Origin: Prosapia bicincta
Lineage: Eukaryota; Arthropoda; Insecta; Hemiptera; Cercopidae
DNA length: 64,000 nt
NCBI GenBank assembly: GCA_036971475.1
Contig: JBAIZL010000005.1
Location: 58,234,931-58,298,930 of the forward strand
Direction: 5' to 3'
A program made the translations under genes and the position numbers. Every line of letters begins with the position of its first letter. The first letter of the stretch is position 1. The notes under the pieces are model-generated. The model was not told the DNA's origin. It searched no databases and worked only from the letters and a program-made list of their open reading frames with translations. Positions 42,055-52,869 of this stretch are shown one piece after another.

Positions 42055-45000
42055 TTAGTCCTCACAAAACGGAATAGCCTCATAAGATAATGGCCTACAT
42101 GGGTCTATATATAGCTTCCTATTATATGGGTCTACGATTTATTATATTAGGGCATACTAATGATAGTAGGGCTATTACATTAGTCCTCACACAAGGGAAT
42201 AACCTCATACGATAATGACCTACATGGGTCTATATATAGCTTCCTATTATGTGGGTCTACGATTTATTATATTAGGGCATACTAATGATAGTAGGGCTAT
42301 TACATTAGTCCCCACACAAGGGAATAACCTCATACGATAATGACCTACATGGGTCTATATATAGCTTCCTATTATATGGGTCTACGATTTATTATATTAG
42401 GGCATACTATTGATAGTAGGGCTATTACATTAGTCCTCATACAAGGGAAAAGCCTCATAAGATAATGACCTACATGGGTCTATATATAGCTTCCTATTAT
42501 ATGGGTCTACGATTTATTATATTAGTGCATGCTAATGACAGTAGGGCTATTACATTAGTCCTCACACAAGGGAAAAGCCTCATAAGATAATGACCTACAT
42601 GGGTCTATATATAGCTTCCTATTATATTGGTCTACGATTTATTATATTAGGGCATACTAATGATAGTAGGGCTATTACATTAGTCCTCACACAAGGGAAT
42701 AACCTCATACGATAATGACCTACATGGGTCTATATATAGCTTCCTATTATATGGGTCAACGATTTATTATATTAGGGCATACTAATGATAGTAGGGCTAT
42801 TACGTTAGTCCTCACACAAGGGAATAGCCTCATACGATAATTACCTACATGGGTCTATATATAGCTTCCTATTATATGGGTCTACGATTTATTATATTAG
42901 GGCATACTAATGATAGTAGGGCTATTACGTTAGTCGCCACACAAGGGAATAACCTCATACGATAATGACCTACATGGGTCTATATATAGGTTCCTATTAT
43001 ATGGGTCTACGATTTATTATATTAGGGCATGCTAATGATAGTAGGGCTATTACATTAGTCCCCACACAAGGGAATAACCTCATAACATAATGACCTACAT
43101 GGGTCTATATATAGCTTCCTATTATATGGGTCTACGATTTATTATATTAGGGCATACTAATGACAGTAGGGCTATTACATTAGTCCTCACACAAGGGAAA
43201 TTCCTCATAAGATAATGACCTACATGGGTCTATATATAGCTTCCTATTATATGGGTCTACGATTTATTATATTAGGGCATGCTAATGATAGTAGGGCTAT
43301 TACATTAGTCCCCACACAAGGGAATAACCTCATAAGATAATGACCTACATGGGTCTATATATAGCTTCCTATTATATGGGTCTACGATTTATTTTATTAG
43401 GGCATACTAATGACAGTAGGGTTAATACATTAGTCCCCACACAAGGGAATAACCTCTTACGATAATCACCTACATGGGTCTATATATAGCTTCCTATTAT
43501 ATGGGTCTACGATTTATTATATTAGGGCATGCTAATGATAGTAGGGCTATTACATTAGTCCTCACACAAGAGAATAGCCTCATAAGATAATGGCCTACAT
43601 GGGTCTATATATAGCTTCCTATTATATGGGTCTACGATTTATTATATTAGGGCATACTAATGATAGTAGGGCTATTACATTAGTCCTCACACAAGGGAAT
43701 AACCTCATACGATAATGACCTACATGGGTCTATATATAGCTTCCTATTATATGGGTCTACGATTTATTATATTAGGGCATACTAATGATAGTAGGGCTAT
43801 TACATTAGTCCCCACACAAGGGAATAGCCTCATAAGATAATGACCTACATGGGTCTATATATAGCTTGATATTATATGGGTCTACGATTTATTATATTAG
43901 GGCATGCTAATGACAGTAGGGTTATTACATTAGTCCCCACACAAGGGAATAACCTCTTACGATAATCACCTACATGGGTCTATATATAGCTTCCTATTAT
44001 ATGGGTCTACGATTTATTATATTAGGGCATGCTAATGACAGTAGGGTTAATACATTAGTCCCCACACAAGGGAATAACCTCTTACGATAATCACCTACAT
44101 GGGTCTATATATAGCTTCCTATTATATGGGTCTACGATTTATTATATTAGGGCATGCTAATGATAGTAGGGCTATTACATTAGTCCTCACACAAGGGAAT
44201 AGCCTCATAAGATAATGGCCTACATGGTTCTATATATAGCTTCCTATTATATGGGTCTACGATTTATTATATTAGGGCATACTAATGATAGTAGGGCTAT
44301 TACATTAGTCCTCACACAAGGGAATAACCTCATACGATAATGACCTACATGGGTCTATATACAGCTTCCTATTATATGAGTCTACGATTTATTATATTAG
44401 GGCATACTAATGATAGTAGGGCTATTACATTAGTCCCCACACAAGGGAATAACCTCATATGATAATGACCTACATGGGTCTATATATAGCTTCCTATTAT
44501 ATGGGTCTACGATTTATTATATTAGGGCATACTAATGATAGTAGGGCTATTACATTAGTCCTCACACAAGGGAAAAGCCTCATAAGATAATGACCTACAT
44601 GGGTCTATATATAGCTTCCTATTATATGGGTCTACGATTTATTATATTAGTGCATTCTAATGACAGTAGGGCTATTACATTAGTCCTCACACAAGGGAAA
44701 AGCCTCATAAGATAATGACCTACATGGGTCTATATATAGCTTCCTATTATATTGGTCTACGATTTATTATATTAGGGCATACTAATGATAGTAGGGCTAT
44801 TACATTAGTCCTCACACAAGGAAATAACCTCATACGATAATGACCTACATGGGTCTATATATAGCTTCCTATTATATGGGTCAACGATTTATTATATTAG
44901 GGCATACTAATGATAGTAGGGCTATTACGTTAGTCCTCACACAAGGGAATCGCCTCATACGATAATTACCTACATGGGTCTATATATAGCTTCCTATTAT

Positions 45001-45300
45001 ATGGGTCTACGATTTATTATATTAGGGCATACTAATGATAGTAGGGCTATTACGTTAGTCGCCACACAAGGGAATAACCTCATACGATAATGACCTACAT
45101 GGGTCTATATATAGGTTCCTATTATATGGGTCTACGATTTATTATATTAGGGCATACTAATGACAGTAGGGCTATTACATTAGTCCTCACACAAGGGAAT
45201 ACCCTCATACGATAATGACCTACATAGGTCTATATATAGCTTCCTATTATATGGGTCTACGATTTATTATATTAGGGCATACTAATGACAGTAGGGCTAT
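42055..45300. repeat. 2125-bp (17-unit) duplication within array B
   Basis: Rare variants recur 2125 bp apart: attagtgcat at 42521 and 44646, and attggtctac at 42626 and 44751. The flanking units with gtgggtc or gagtctacg and the ccaca-type unit follow the same order. Single-base differences show that the copies have begun to diverge. Confidence 0.75.
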
Positions 45301-48300
45301 TACATTAGTCCTCACACAAGGGAAATACCTCATAAGATAATGACCTACATGGGTCTATATATAGCTTCCTATTATATGCGTCTACGATTTATTATATTAG
45401 GGCATGCTAATGATAGTAGGGCTATTACGTTAATCCCCCCACAAGGGAATAACCTCTTATGATAATCACCTACATGGGTCTATATATAGCTTCCTATTAT
45501 ATGGTTCTACGATTTATTATATTAGGGCATATTAACGACAGTAGGGTTATTACGTTAGTCCCCACACATAGGAAAAACCTCTTACGATGATCACCTACAT
45601 GGGTCTATATATAGCTTCCTATTATATGAGTCTACGATTTATTATATTAGGGAATATTAATGACAGTAGGGTTATTACGTTAGTCCCCACACATAGGAAT
45701 AACCTCTTACGATGATCACCTACATGGGTCTATATATAGCTTCCTATTATATGAGTCTACGATTTATTATATTAGGGCATATTAATGACAGTAGGGTTAT
45801 AACGTTAGTCCCCACACATAGGAATAACCTCTAACGATGATCACCTACATGGGTCTACATATAGCTTCCTATTATATGTGTCTACGATTTATTATATTAG
45901 GGCATATTAATGACAGTAGGTTTATTACGTTAGTCCCCTCACAAGGGAATAACCTCTTACGATAATCACCTACATGGGTCTATATATAGCTTCCTATTAT
46001 ATGGGTCTACGATTTATTATATTAGGGCATGCTAATGACAGTAGGGTTATTACGTTAGTTCCCAAACAAGGGGAAAACCTCTTACGATAATCAACTACAT
46101 GGGTCTATATATAGCTTCCTATTATATGGGTCTACTATTTATTATATTAGGGCATACTAATGACAGTAGGGTTATTACGTTAGTCCCCACACAAGGGAAT
46201 AACCTCTTACGATAATCACCTACATGTGTCTATATATAGCTTCCTATTATATGGGTCTACGATTTATTATATTAGGGCATACTAATGATAGTAGGGCTAT
46301 TACGTTAGTCCTCACACAAGGGAATAACCTCTTATGATAATCACCTACATGGGTCTATATATAGCTTCCTATTATATGGGTCTACGATTTATTATATTAG
46401 GGCATGCTAATGATAGTAGGGCTATTACATTAGTCCCCACACAAGGAAATAACCTCATAAGATAATGACCTACATGGGTCTATATATAGCTTTCTATTGT
46501 ATGGGTCTACGATTTATTATATTAGGGCATACTAATGATAGTAGGGCTATTACATTAGTCCTCACACAAGGGAATAGCCTCATAAGATAATGACCTACAT
46601 GGGTCTATATATAGCTTCCTATTATATGGGTCTACGATTTATTATATTAGGGCATAATAATGATAGTAGGGCTATTACGTTAGTCCCCACACAAGGGAAT
46701 AACCTCTTATGATAATCACCTACATGGGTCTATATATAGCTTCCTATTATATGGGTCTACGATTTATTATATTAGGGCATGCTAATGACAGTAGGGCTAT
46801 TACATTAGTCCTCACACAAGGGAAAAGCCTCATAAGATAATGACCTACATGGGTCTATATATAGCTTCCTATTATATGGGTCTTCTATTTATTATATTAG
46901 GGCATACTAATGATAGTAGGGCTATTACATTAGTCCTCACTCAAGCGAATAGCCTCATAAGATAATGACCTATATGGGTCTATATATAGTTTCTTATTAT
47001 ATGGGTCTACGATTTATTATATTAGGGCATACTAATGATAGTAGGGCTATTACATTAGTCCTCACACAAGGGAATAGCCTCATAAGATAATGACCTACAT
47101 GGGTCTATATGTAGTTTCCTATTATATGGGTCTACGATTTATTATATTAGGGCATACTAATGATAGTAGGGCTATTACATTAGTCCTCACACAACGGAAT
47201 AGCCTCATAAGATAATGACCTACATGGGTCTATATATAGCTTCCTATTATATGGGTCTACGATTTATTATATAAGGGCATACTAATGATTGTAGGGCTAT
47301 TACATTAGTCCTCACACAAGGGAATAGCCTCATATGATAATGACCTACATGGGTCTATATATAGTTTCCTATTATATGGGTCTACGATTTATTATATTAG
47401 GGCATACTAATGATAGTAGGGCTATTATATTAGTCCTCACACAAGGGAATAGCCTCATAAGATAATAACCTACATGGGTCTATATATAGCTTCCTATTAT
47501 ATGGGTCTACGATTTATTATATTAGGGCATACTAATGACAGTAGGGCAATTACGTTAGTCCCCACACAAGGGAATAACCTCTTACGATAATGACCTACAT
47601 GGGTCTATATATAGCTTCCTATTATATGGGTCTACTATTTATTATATTAGGGCATACTAATGACAGTAGGGTTATTACGTTAGTCCCCACACAAGGGAAT
47701 AACCTCTTACGATAATGACCTACATAGGTCTATATATAGCTTCCTATTATATGGGTCTACGATTTATTATATTAAGGCATACTAATGACAGTAGGGTTAT
47801 TACATTAGTCCTCACACAAAGGAATAGCCTCATAAGATAATGACCTACATGGGTCTATATATAGCTTCCTATTATATAGGTCTACGATTTATTATATTAG
47901 GGCATACTAATGACAGTAGGGCTATTACATTTGTCCCCTCACAAAGGAATAGCCTCATAAGATAATGACCTACATGGGTCTATATATAGCTTCCTATTAT
48001 ATGGGTCTACGATTTATTATATTAGGGCATACTAATGACAGTCGGGTTATTACGTTAGTCCTCACACAAAGGAATAGCCTCATAAGATAATGACCTACAT
48101 GGGTCTATATATAGCTTCCTATTATATGGGTCTACGATTTATTATATTAAGGCATACTAATGACAGTCGGGTTATTACGTTAGTCCTCACACAAAGGAAT
48201 AGCCTCATAAGATAATGACCTACATGGGTCTATATATAGCTTCCTATTATATGGGTCTACGATTTATTATATTAGGGCATACTAATGACAGTCGGGTTAT

Positions 48301-48479
48301 TACGTTAGTCCTCACACAAAGGAATAGCCTCATAAGATAATGACCTACATGGGTCTATATATAGGTTCCTATATAAGGGGTCTACGATTTATTATATTAG
48401 GGCATACTAATGATAGTAGGGCTATTACATTAGTCCCCACACAAGGGAATAACCTCATAAGATAATGACCTACATGGGT

Positions 48480-49730
48480 CTATATATAGCTTCCTATTAT
48501 AAGGGGTCTACGATTTATTATATTAGGGCATACTAATGATAGTAGGGCTATTACATTAGTCCTCACACAAAGGAATAGCCTCATAAGATAATGACCTACA
48601 TGGGTCTATATATAGCTTCCTATTATATGGGTCTACGATTAATTATATTAGGGCATACTAATGACAGTAGGGCTATTACATTAGTCCTCACACAAAGGAA
48701 TAGCCTCATAAGATAATGACCTACATGGGTCTATATATAGCTTCCTATTATATGGGTCTACGATTTATTATATTAGGGCATACTAATGACAGTAGGGCTA
48801 TTACATTTGTCCCCTCACAAAGGAATAGCCTCATAAGATAATGACCTACACGGGTCTATATATAGCTTCCTATTATATGGGTCTACGATTTATTATATTA
48901 GGGCATACTAATGACAGTAGGGCTATTACATTTGTCCCCTCACAAAGGAATAAACTCATAAGATAATGACCTAAATGTTTCTATATATAGTTTCCTATTA
49001 TATGGGTCTACGATTTATTATATTAGGGCATGCTAATGACGGTAGGGCTATTACATTAGTCCCCACACAAGGGAATAACCTCATAAGATAATGACCTACA
49101 TGGGTCTATATATAGCTTCCTATTATATGGGTCTACTATTTATTATATTAAGGCATACTAATGACAGTCGGGTTATTACGTTAGTCCTCACACAAAGGAA
49201 TAGCCTCATAAGATAATGACCTACATGGGTCTATATATAGCTTCCTATTATATGGGTCTACGATTAATTATATTAGGGCATACTAATGACAGTAGGGCTA
49301 TTACATTAGTCCTCACACAAAGGAATAGCCTCATAAGATAATGACCTACATGGGTCTATATATAGCTTCCTATTATATGGGTCTACGATTTATTATATTA
49401 GGGCATACTAATGACAGTAGGGCTATTACATTTGTCCCCTCACAAAGGAATAGCCTCATAAGATAATGACCTACACGGGTCTATATATAGCTTCCTATTA
49501 TATGGGTCTACGATTTATTATATTAGGGCATACTAATGACAGTAGGGCTATTACATTTGTCCCCTCACAAAGGAATAACCTCATAAGATAATGACCTAAA
49601 TGTTTCTATATATAGTTTCCTATTATATGGGTCTACGATTTATTATATTAGGGCATGCTAATGACGGTAGGGCTATTACATTAGTCCCCACACAAGGGAA
49701 TAACCTCATAAGATAATGACCTACATGGGT
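48480..49730. repeat. 625-bp (five-unit) duplication at the end of array B
   Basis: The rare variants cacgggtctat (48849, 49474) and ctaaatgtttctata (48971, 49596) recur at exactly five units. The duplication lies at the last intact part of the array, against the decayed flank. Confidence 0.8.
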
Positions 49731-49900
49731 TATGAGCCACTTGATTAGAGCGTTCAAATAGAAGTATGTCTACAACATTCGTGTCTCCAAAATACAACAG
49801 TTTTACACGACAATGTCCTATATGGGTTTCAACCTACTATAATAGAGTATAGGTAAGTAGTAGGGCTATAACAGTGGTGGTCCCACACGGGAGTAGTCAC
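49731..49900. repeat. Decayed composite of an A-like and a B-like unit
   Basis: After the last intact B unit, 49728-49830 aligns to part of the family A unit: ggttatgagccacttgatt against ggtaacgactcactagatt, then agtatgtctacaacattcg against agtacagctacaacattag, ending cctatatgggt against cctatataggt. The middle of the A unit, including its first tacaacattag copy, is missing. It is followed directly by a B-like segment (about 49826-49894) with tactataatag, agtagtagggctat, tcccacacgggagta and tcacaag. By eye roughly two thirds of bases agree in each half. Confidence 0.65.
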
Positions 49901-49922
49901 AAGACTGTTGTGATCCCAGCAA

Positions 49923-50069
49923 CTATAAATGCATACCTATAATGGCAGTAAAACACTTAGCCAATCCATCTTCCAAAGAGGTCTTAATTTGATTGTTGAT
50001 ACATAATTTTAATTGGTGTGCAATCTTTAGTGTTTTATAATTACCCTCTTCTGTCCTCACGAGTAACTT
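49923..50069 (-). CDS. Possible terminal exon beside the satellite boundary, unrecognised
   Basis: On the minus strand an open frame ends with a stop at 49923, immediately outside the satellite-derived sequence. The peptide is gene-like in composition: it includes LVRTEEGNYKTLKIAHQ, KTSLEDGLAKC and ends AIIGMHL. A candidate splice acceptor (a pyrimidine-leaning stretch ending aattcag) lies just upstream, so the coding part could be an exon of about 147 bp. Extending the frame to 50111 is possible but the N-terminal portion is low in complexity. I recognise no domain. It could equally be chance or a decayed transposon fragment; intron structure and expression cannot be judged here. Confidence 0.25.
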   Translation of the reverse strand, partial: KLLVRTEEGNYKTLKIAHQLKLCINNQIKTSLEDGLAKCFTAIIGMHL

Positions 50070-50590
50070 CAAGTAACTGAATTTTAAAAGTAACATCAAG
50101 TTATAAAACACACCTTTCTGAATAAAGTGGAACTAATAATTATAACCTAATTGATCAGGAAAAGAAATTTTAGCTTTAAAATACTTTTATTGTTGAGAAA
50201 TCTTTAAGAGTTTTCCTTGATCTCCGAATGTGTAGTTACGTATTTACGTTGAAAGTGATGACGTCACTTTCCATCAAAAACCCTATAAGGTTTTTCTGTG
50301 ATAAGTCATAAGATGTGAAGCTATTATTTAGACAAATTCTTATTTAGCGTATTAAAGAAAAGAAATATATTTGTTAGGGCCAGGAGCGAACCTAGGTAGC
50401 GTATTTATGAAGTATCCAAAAACTTCTTAACCTTTTTCTTTAGGGGTAATAGAATATTTCGATTTTGCTTAATATTTAAATCTGCTAAGTCTTAGTGAAT
50501 TGAAGCGTTATATATTTTGATCACCCTTTCCTAACAATATTGATCGATATATTTAAAGTTGTTGCTTAGTGAGGAAATGTTTATTGTAGT
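50070..50590. other. AT-rich unique DNA, no gene seen
   Basis: No convincing coding sequence. It contains a short imperfect palindrome at about 50249-50271 (arms gaaagtga and tcactttc) with the CRE-type core tgacgtca at its centre. The rest is AT-rich and featureless to my reading. Confidence 0.6.
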
Positions 50591-51205
50591 TAAGCTTGGA
50601 GTCATTATTATTGAAGAAATTAATTTTTTTATTTACCTTTTGATATTTTAATGTCACATTGAGTTAATATTATGGAAGAAATTACTTTTCTCATTTTCCC
50701 ATAGATATTTTAGTGTCACATTGAGTTAATATTATGGGAGAAATTACTTTTCTCATTTACCCATAGATATTTTAGTGTCACATTGAGGTAATATTATGGG
50801 ATAAATTACTTTCCTCATTTACCCATAGATATTTTAGTGTCACATTGATTTATTATTATGGGAGAAATTACTTTTCTCACTTACCCATAGATATTTTAGT
50901 GTTACATTGAGTTAATATTGTAGGAGAAATTACTTTTCTCATTTAGCCATAGATATTTTAGTGTCACGTTGAGTTAATATTATGGGAGAAATTACTTTTA
51001 TCATTTTCCCATAGATATTTTAATGTCACATTGAGTTAATATTATGGGAGAAATTACTTTTCTCATTTACCCATAGATATTTTAGTGTCACATTGAGTTA
51101 ATATTATTGGGGAAGTTATTTTTCTCATTCACCCATAGATATTTTAGTGTCACATTAAGTTAATATGAAACAAAAAATTATTTTTCTCACTCATTTACAT
51201 TTTTA
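50590..51205. repeat. 62-bp minisatellite, about nine copies
   Basis: The unit begins atattttagtgtcacattga and contains gggagaaattacttttctc, which can fold as a small hairpin (gagaaa with ttttctc). Unit starts at 50643, 50705, 50767, 50829, 50891, 50953, 51015, 51077 and 51139 give an exact 62-bp period. A partial degenerate unit precedes the first, and the last decays into ttttaattttgtattacg. Copies differ at a few positions only. Confidence 0.95.
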
Positions 51206-51287
51206 ATTTTGTATTACGATAACATTTGATGAGTATAAAAGTAAAACTTTGACAGAGTAAAAACTGTGAAAATAAAGCTAATTAAAA

Positions 51288-51443
51288 ATGACGCTAAATG
51301 TTTTATTATTTGCAATTAATATAGGGTTGGTAGTTGAGTCATGTTGTGTAAGTCAATACAAGCACAAACCTGTTAAATCTACAGTTGCCATGGCTGTCGC
51401 ACACACGCCGTTAATTACGTATCCTATTGGAAGTACTGCATAA
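51288..51443 (+). CDS. Possible short secreted peptide or first exon, unrecognised
   Basis: An ATG at 51288 opens a 51-residue frame ending TAA at 51441. The first 18 residues look like a signal peptide (hydrophobic LLFAINIGLVV followed by ESCC). The rest includes YKHKPVKSTVAMAVAHTP, a composition seen in small insect cuticular or secreted proteins, but this is a resemblance only. A TATA-like gtataaaa lies at 51233-51240, about 50 bp upstream, and an AATAAA lies at 51859. A consensus donor, gtaagt, at 51348 could end a first exon just after the CC pair. The surrounding DNA is noticeably richer in G+C than its neighbours. An overlapping minus-strand frame at 51502-51714 competes for the same locus. 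Confidence 0.25.
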   Translation: MTLNVLLFAINIGLVVESCCVSQYKHKPVKSTVAMAVAHTPLITYPIGSTA

Positions 51444-51501
51444 CTTGTATTCCTGGCTAACACGGATCTCGGACATGGGAAGAGCCTTTATGCAAGACCA
51501 T

Positions 51502-51714
51502 TCAGTCGGACGATATTTTTATATCGGTCGAATCCCTGCCAACATTCGCTGCTTCCTGCAGTTTATACATAGCGTTTGTCCTTGTATAGTAAACGCTATC
51601 GATATCGTGTGTGTGCCGAAGGGGAATAGGGTTACAGACCCCGATGCATACAATGAAAGCCAATAGATTTACGATGACCACGTGGTCTATTTGCATAGAA
51701 TGAGGTTGTACCAT
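51502..51714 (-). CDS. Possible 70-residue secreted peptide, unrecognised
   Basis: The minus-strand ATG at 51714 lies in a favourable context (gaagcgatgg). The frame has 70 residues and ends in TGA. An N-terminal hydrophobic segment, HVVIVNLLAFIVCIGVC, followed by NPIPLRH resembles a signal peptide. The mature part, about 43 residues with YYTRTNAMYKLQEAANV, is polar and cysteine-free. A minus-strand AATAAA lies about 200 bp beyond the stop, near 51302. The 5-prime side carries plausible leader sequence without an obvious TATA box. The region is G+C-richer than its flanks, which supports exon status on one strand or the other. No family is recognised; a peptide-hormone-like precursor is one possibility but unsupported by cleavage motifs. 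Confidence 0.35.
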   Translation of the reverse strand: MVQPHSMQIDHVVIVNLLAFIVCIGVCNPIPLRHTHDIDSVYYTRTNAMYKLQEAANVGRDSTDIKISSD

Positions 51715-52073
51715 CGCTTCTGCCGAGGCTAGTCAGTCTTGGCGAATCTTTGCGTCATAGAAACTATTGCAAACAATGACTAGCATTGACTGAATTATTT
51801 TTGTTTGTGTGGATTACTTATAAACAATTAAATAATGAGAAAGTCTTTATTTTACTTTAATAAACAGGCTACTGTTTTTACGTTTAGTATAAGTTAGAAT
51901 AATTTTGAACATTTCCTAACATTTATTAAAACATTTACTGAAGGTGGAAAAATCAGAGTATATTTACCTTCCTCCGTTTAATACAAGGGCGCGAAATTGT
52001 TTGCAGCCCTGAGTATGCTGTTTTCTGATTCTTTACAATTTCTTTTATAGTTCAAAATTTTGTATATATAATA
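51715..52073. other. AT-rich intergenic DNA
   Basis: Nothing convincing beyond a plus-strand AATAAA at 51859 and oligo-A/T runs. Confidence 0.5.
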
Positions 52074-52132
52074 AATAAATTAAAAATATTTCAAAAACAA
52101 GAATACTTTTAATGCATATATTATTCAAAGCT

Positions 52133-52164
52133 TTTCGCCGATAAAACAGTACCAGCATCTTCAG
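52133..52164 (-). ncRNA. Hammerhead-ribozyme-like core (left arm of palindrome)
   Basis: Mirror copy of the right-arm motif on the minus strand: ctgaaga at 52164-52158 and gaaa at 52136-52133, with the same potential stem II. The two cores point in opposite directions, away from the palindrome centre. Confidence 0.35.
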
Positions 52165-52209
52165 AAAAATAATTATCTTACAAAAATCTTTTGTTAGTTA
52201 ATTATTTTC

Positions 52210-52241
52210 CTGAAGATGCTGGTACTGTTTTATCGGCGAAA
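52210..52241 (+). ncRNA. Hammerhead-ribozyme-like core (right arm of palindrome)
   Basis: The strand reads ctgaaga (52210-52216), then a segment whose ends gctgg and tcggc can pair as stem II, then gaaa (52238-52241). This is the order and spacing of the conserved hammerhead core, CUGANGA - stem II - GAAA. A convincing stem III and cleavage site with stem I could not be placed; aattattttc upstream can pair with gaaataatt far downstream. Hammerhead motifs are known in Penelope-like retroelements. A catalytic activity is not shown. Confidence 0.35.
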
Positions 52242-52335
52242 AGCTTTGAATAATATATGCATTAAAAGTATTCTTGTTTTTGAAATAATTTTAATTTATT
52301 AACTATATTACAAGAAAACATATCACCATATTAAT

Positions 52336-52336
<1 letters not shown>

Positions 52337-52389
<53 letters not shown>
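52337..52389. repeat. (AT)n microsatellite
   Basis: Uninterrupted alternating AT of about 50 bp. It lies at the end of dispersed repeat copy 1, as a microsatellite or AT-rich run does for copies 2 and 3. Confidence 0.95.
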
Positions 52390-52391
<2 letters not shown>

Positions 52392-52399
52392 TTGATATT

Positions 52400-52770
52400 T
52401 TCAGTTTTTATTAAATACTTTTTATACATCCACTCAATTTGAAATAAATTTTTTTTAACTCGTAGTGGATGACACTTTAAGTTAATATAGTGTTTTTAAA
52501 TAATAATCCAACAATATAATGAATTAATATAATAATAAACTAATTTTAGTTTTATATGCGAGAAAAGGGTTTCAGAAAAGGGGCAGGGTATGCAATATAG
52601 TTATTTCGTCCCATTCACCTTAAAGTAATATGATTTCATAAAACAACTGATTGTATGTTACAGTTTATGTCATAGAACAGTTGTTTTAACGCTTAGGCTA
52701 TACTACTTTAATTATATTGATTGCAATTATTTAATAAAAAGTAGGTAAAATAAAATTCGTCTTTGTTGAC
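52400..52770 (+). mobile_element. Dispersed repeat family X, copy 1
   Basis: It shares ordered blocks with copies 2 and 3: ttaataaaat- and catccactc-type start, tagtggatg, ttagttttatatg, atatgatttcataa, cagtttatgt, then gcaattatttaat and tttgttgac. The copies are diverged but collinear. No coding sequence is visible, so this is a non-autonomous element of unknown class. An (AT)n tract flanks its left end. Confidence 0.7.
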
Positions 52771-52869
52771 GTAAGTAAGAAATCGAGAAAATGTGTGTGT
52801 ATATTACTTGCTATTAGTTTGATGGACGCAAAGCAGTTTATTAATAAGTAATAATAAACAGTTTTATAT

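Larger units (their letters stand above)
29586..49730. repeat. Satellite family B, 125-bp tandem array
   Basis: About 161 head-to-tail units, each starting gggtctatatatagcttcct and ending taatgacctacat. Unit starts at 29586, 29711 and 29836 show the 125-bp period. A few units are 1-3 bp shorter, such as those with cctatataaggggtc or tatatagtttcctaatg. Each unit contains the perfect 10-bp palindrome ctatatatag. Common variants are gcttcc or ggttcc, tctacg or tcaacg, cctcac or cccac, gggaat, ggtaat or gggagt, and tgatag or tgacag. No unit carries an open frame of note. The right end passes into diverged copies of the same families. Confidence 0.98.
52074..52300. repeat. Near-perfect palindrome, two 102-bp arms, 23-bp spacer
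   Basis: Left arm 52074-52175 and right arm 52199-52300 are inverted copies with only two mismatches. The spacer itself contains a small perfect hairpin (acaaaa, atc, ttttgt). Each arm contains the segment gaagatgctggtactg, running outward. Palindromes of this form are typical of head-to-head ends of Penelope-like elements or of fold-back elements; the family assignment is inference. Confidence 0.9.

Noticed and set aside
1..49730. CRISPR-like regular repeats
   Set aside because: There are no unique spacers; whole units are tandemly repeated in a eukaryotic satellite.
1..49730. Hammerhead ribozyme in either satellite, as known in some animal satellites
   Set aside because: The CUGANGA and GAAA core pair was not found on either strand of the A or B consensus units.
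50374..50400. tRNA-like T-arm (ggccaggagcgaacctagg)
   Set aside because: No acceptor stem, D-arm or anticodon arm could be folded around it on either strand.
51427..51666. 79-residue plus-strand frame starting at a non-ATG codon
   Set aside because: In a eukaryote it would have to start at an internal ATG or be an exon. It overlaps the better minus-strand candidate and has no recognisable domain.
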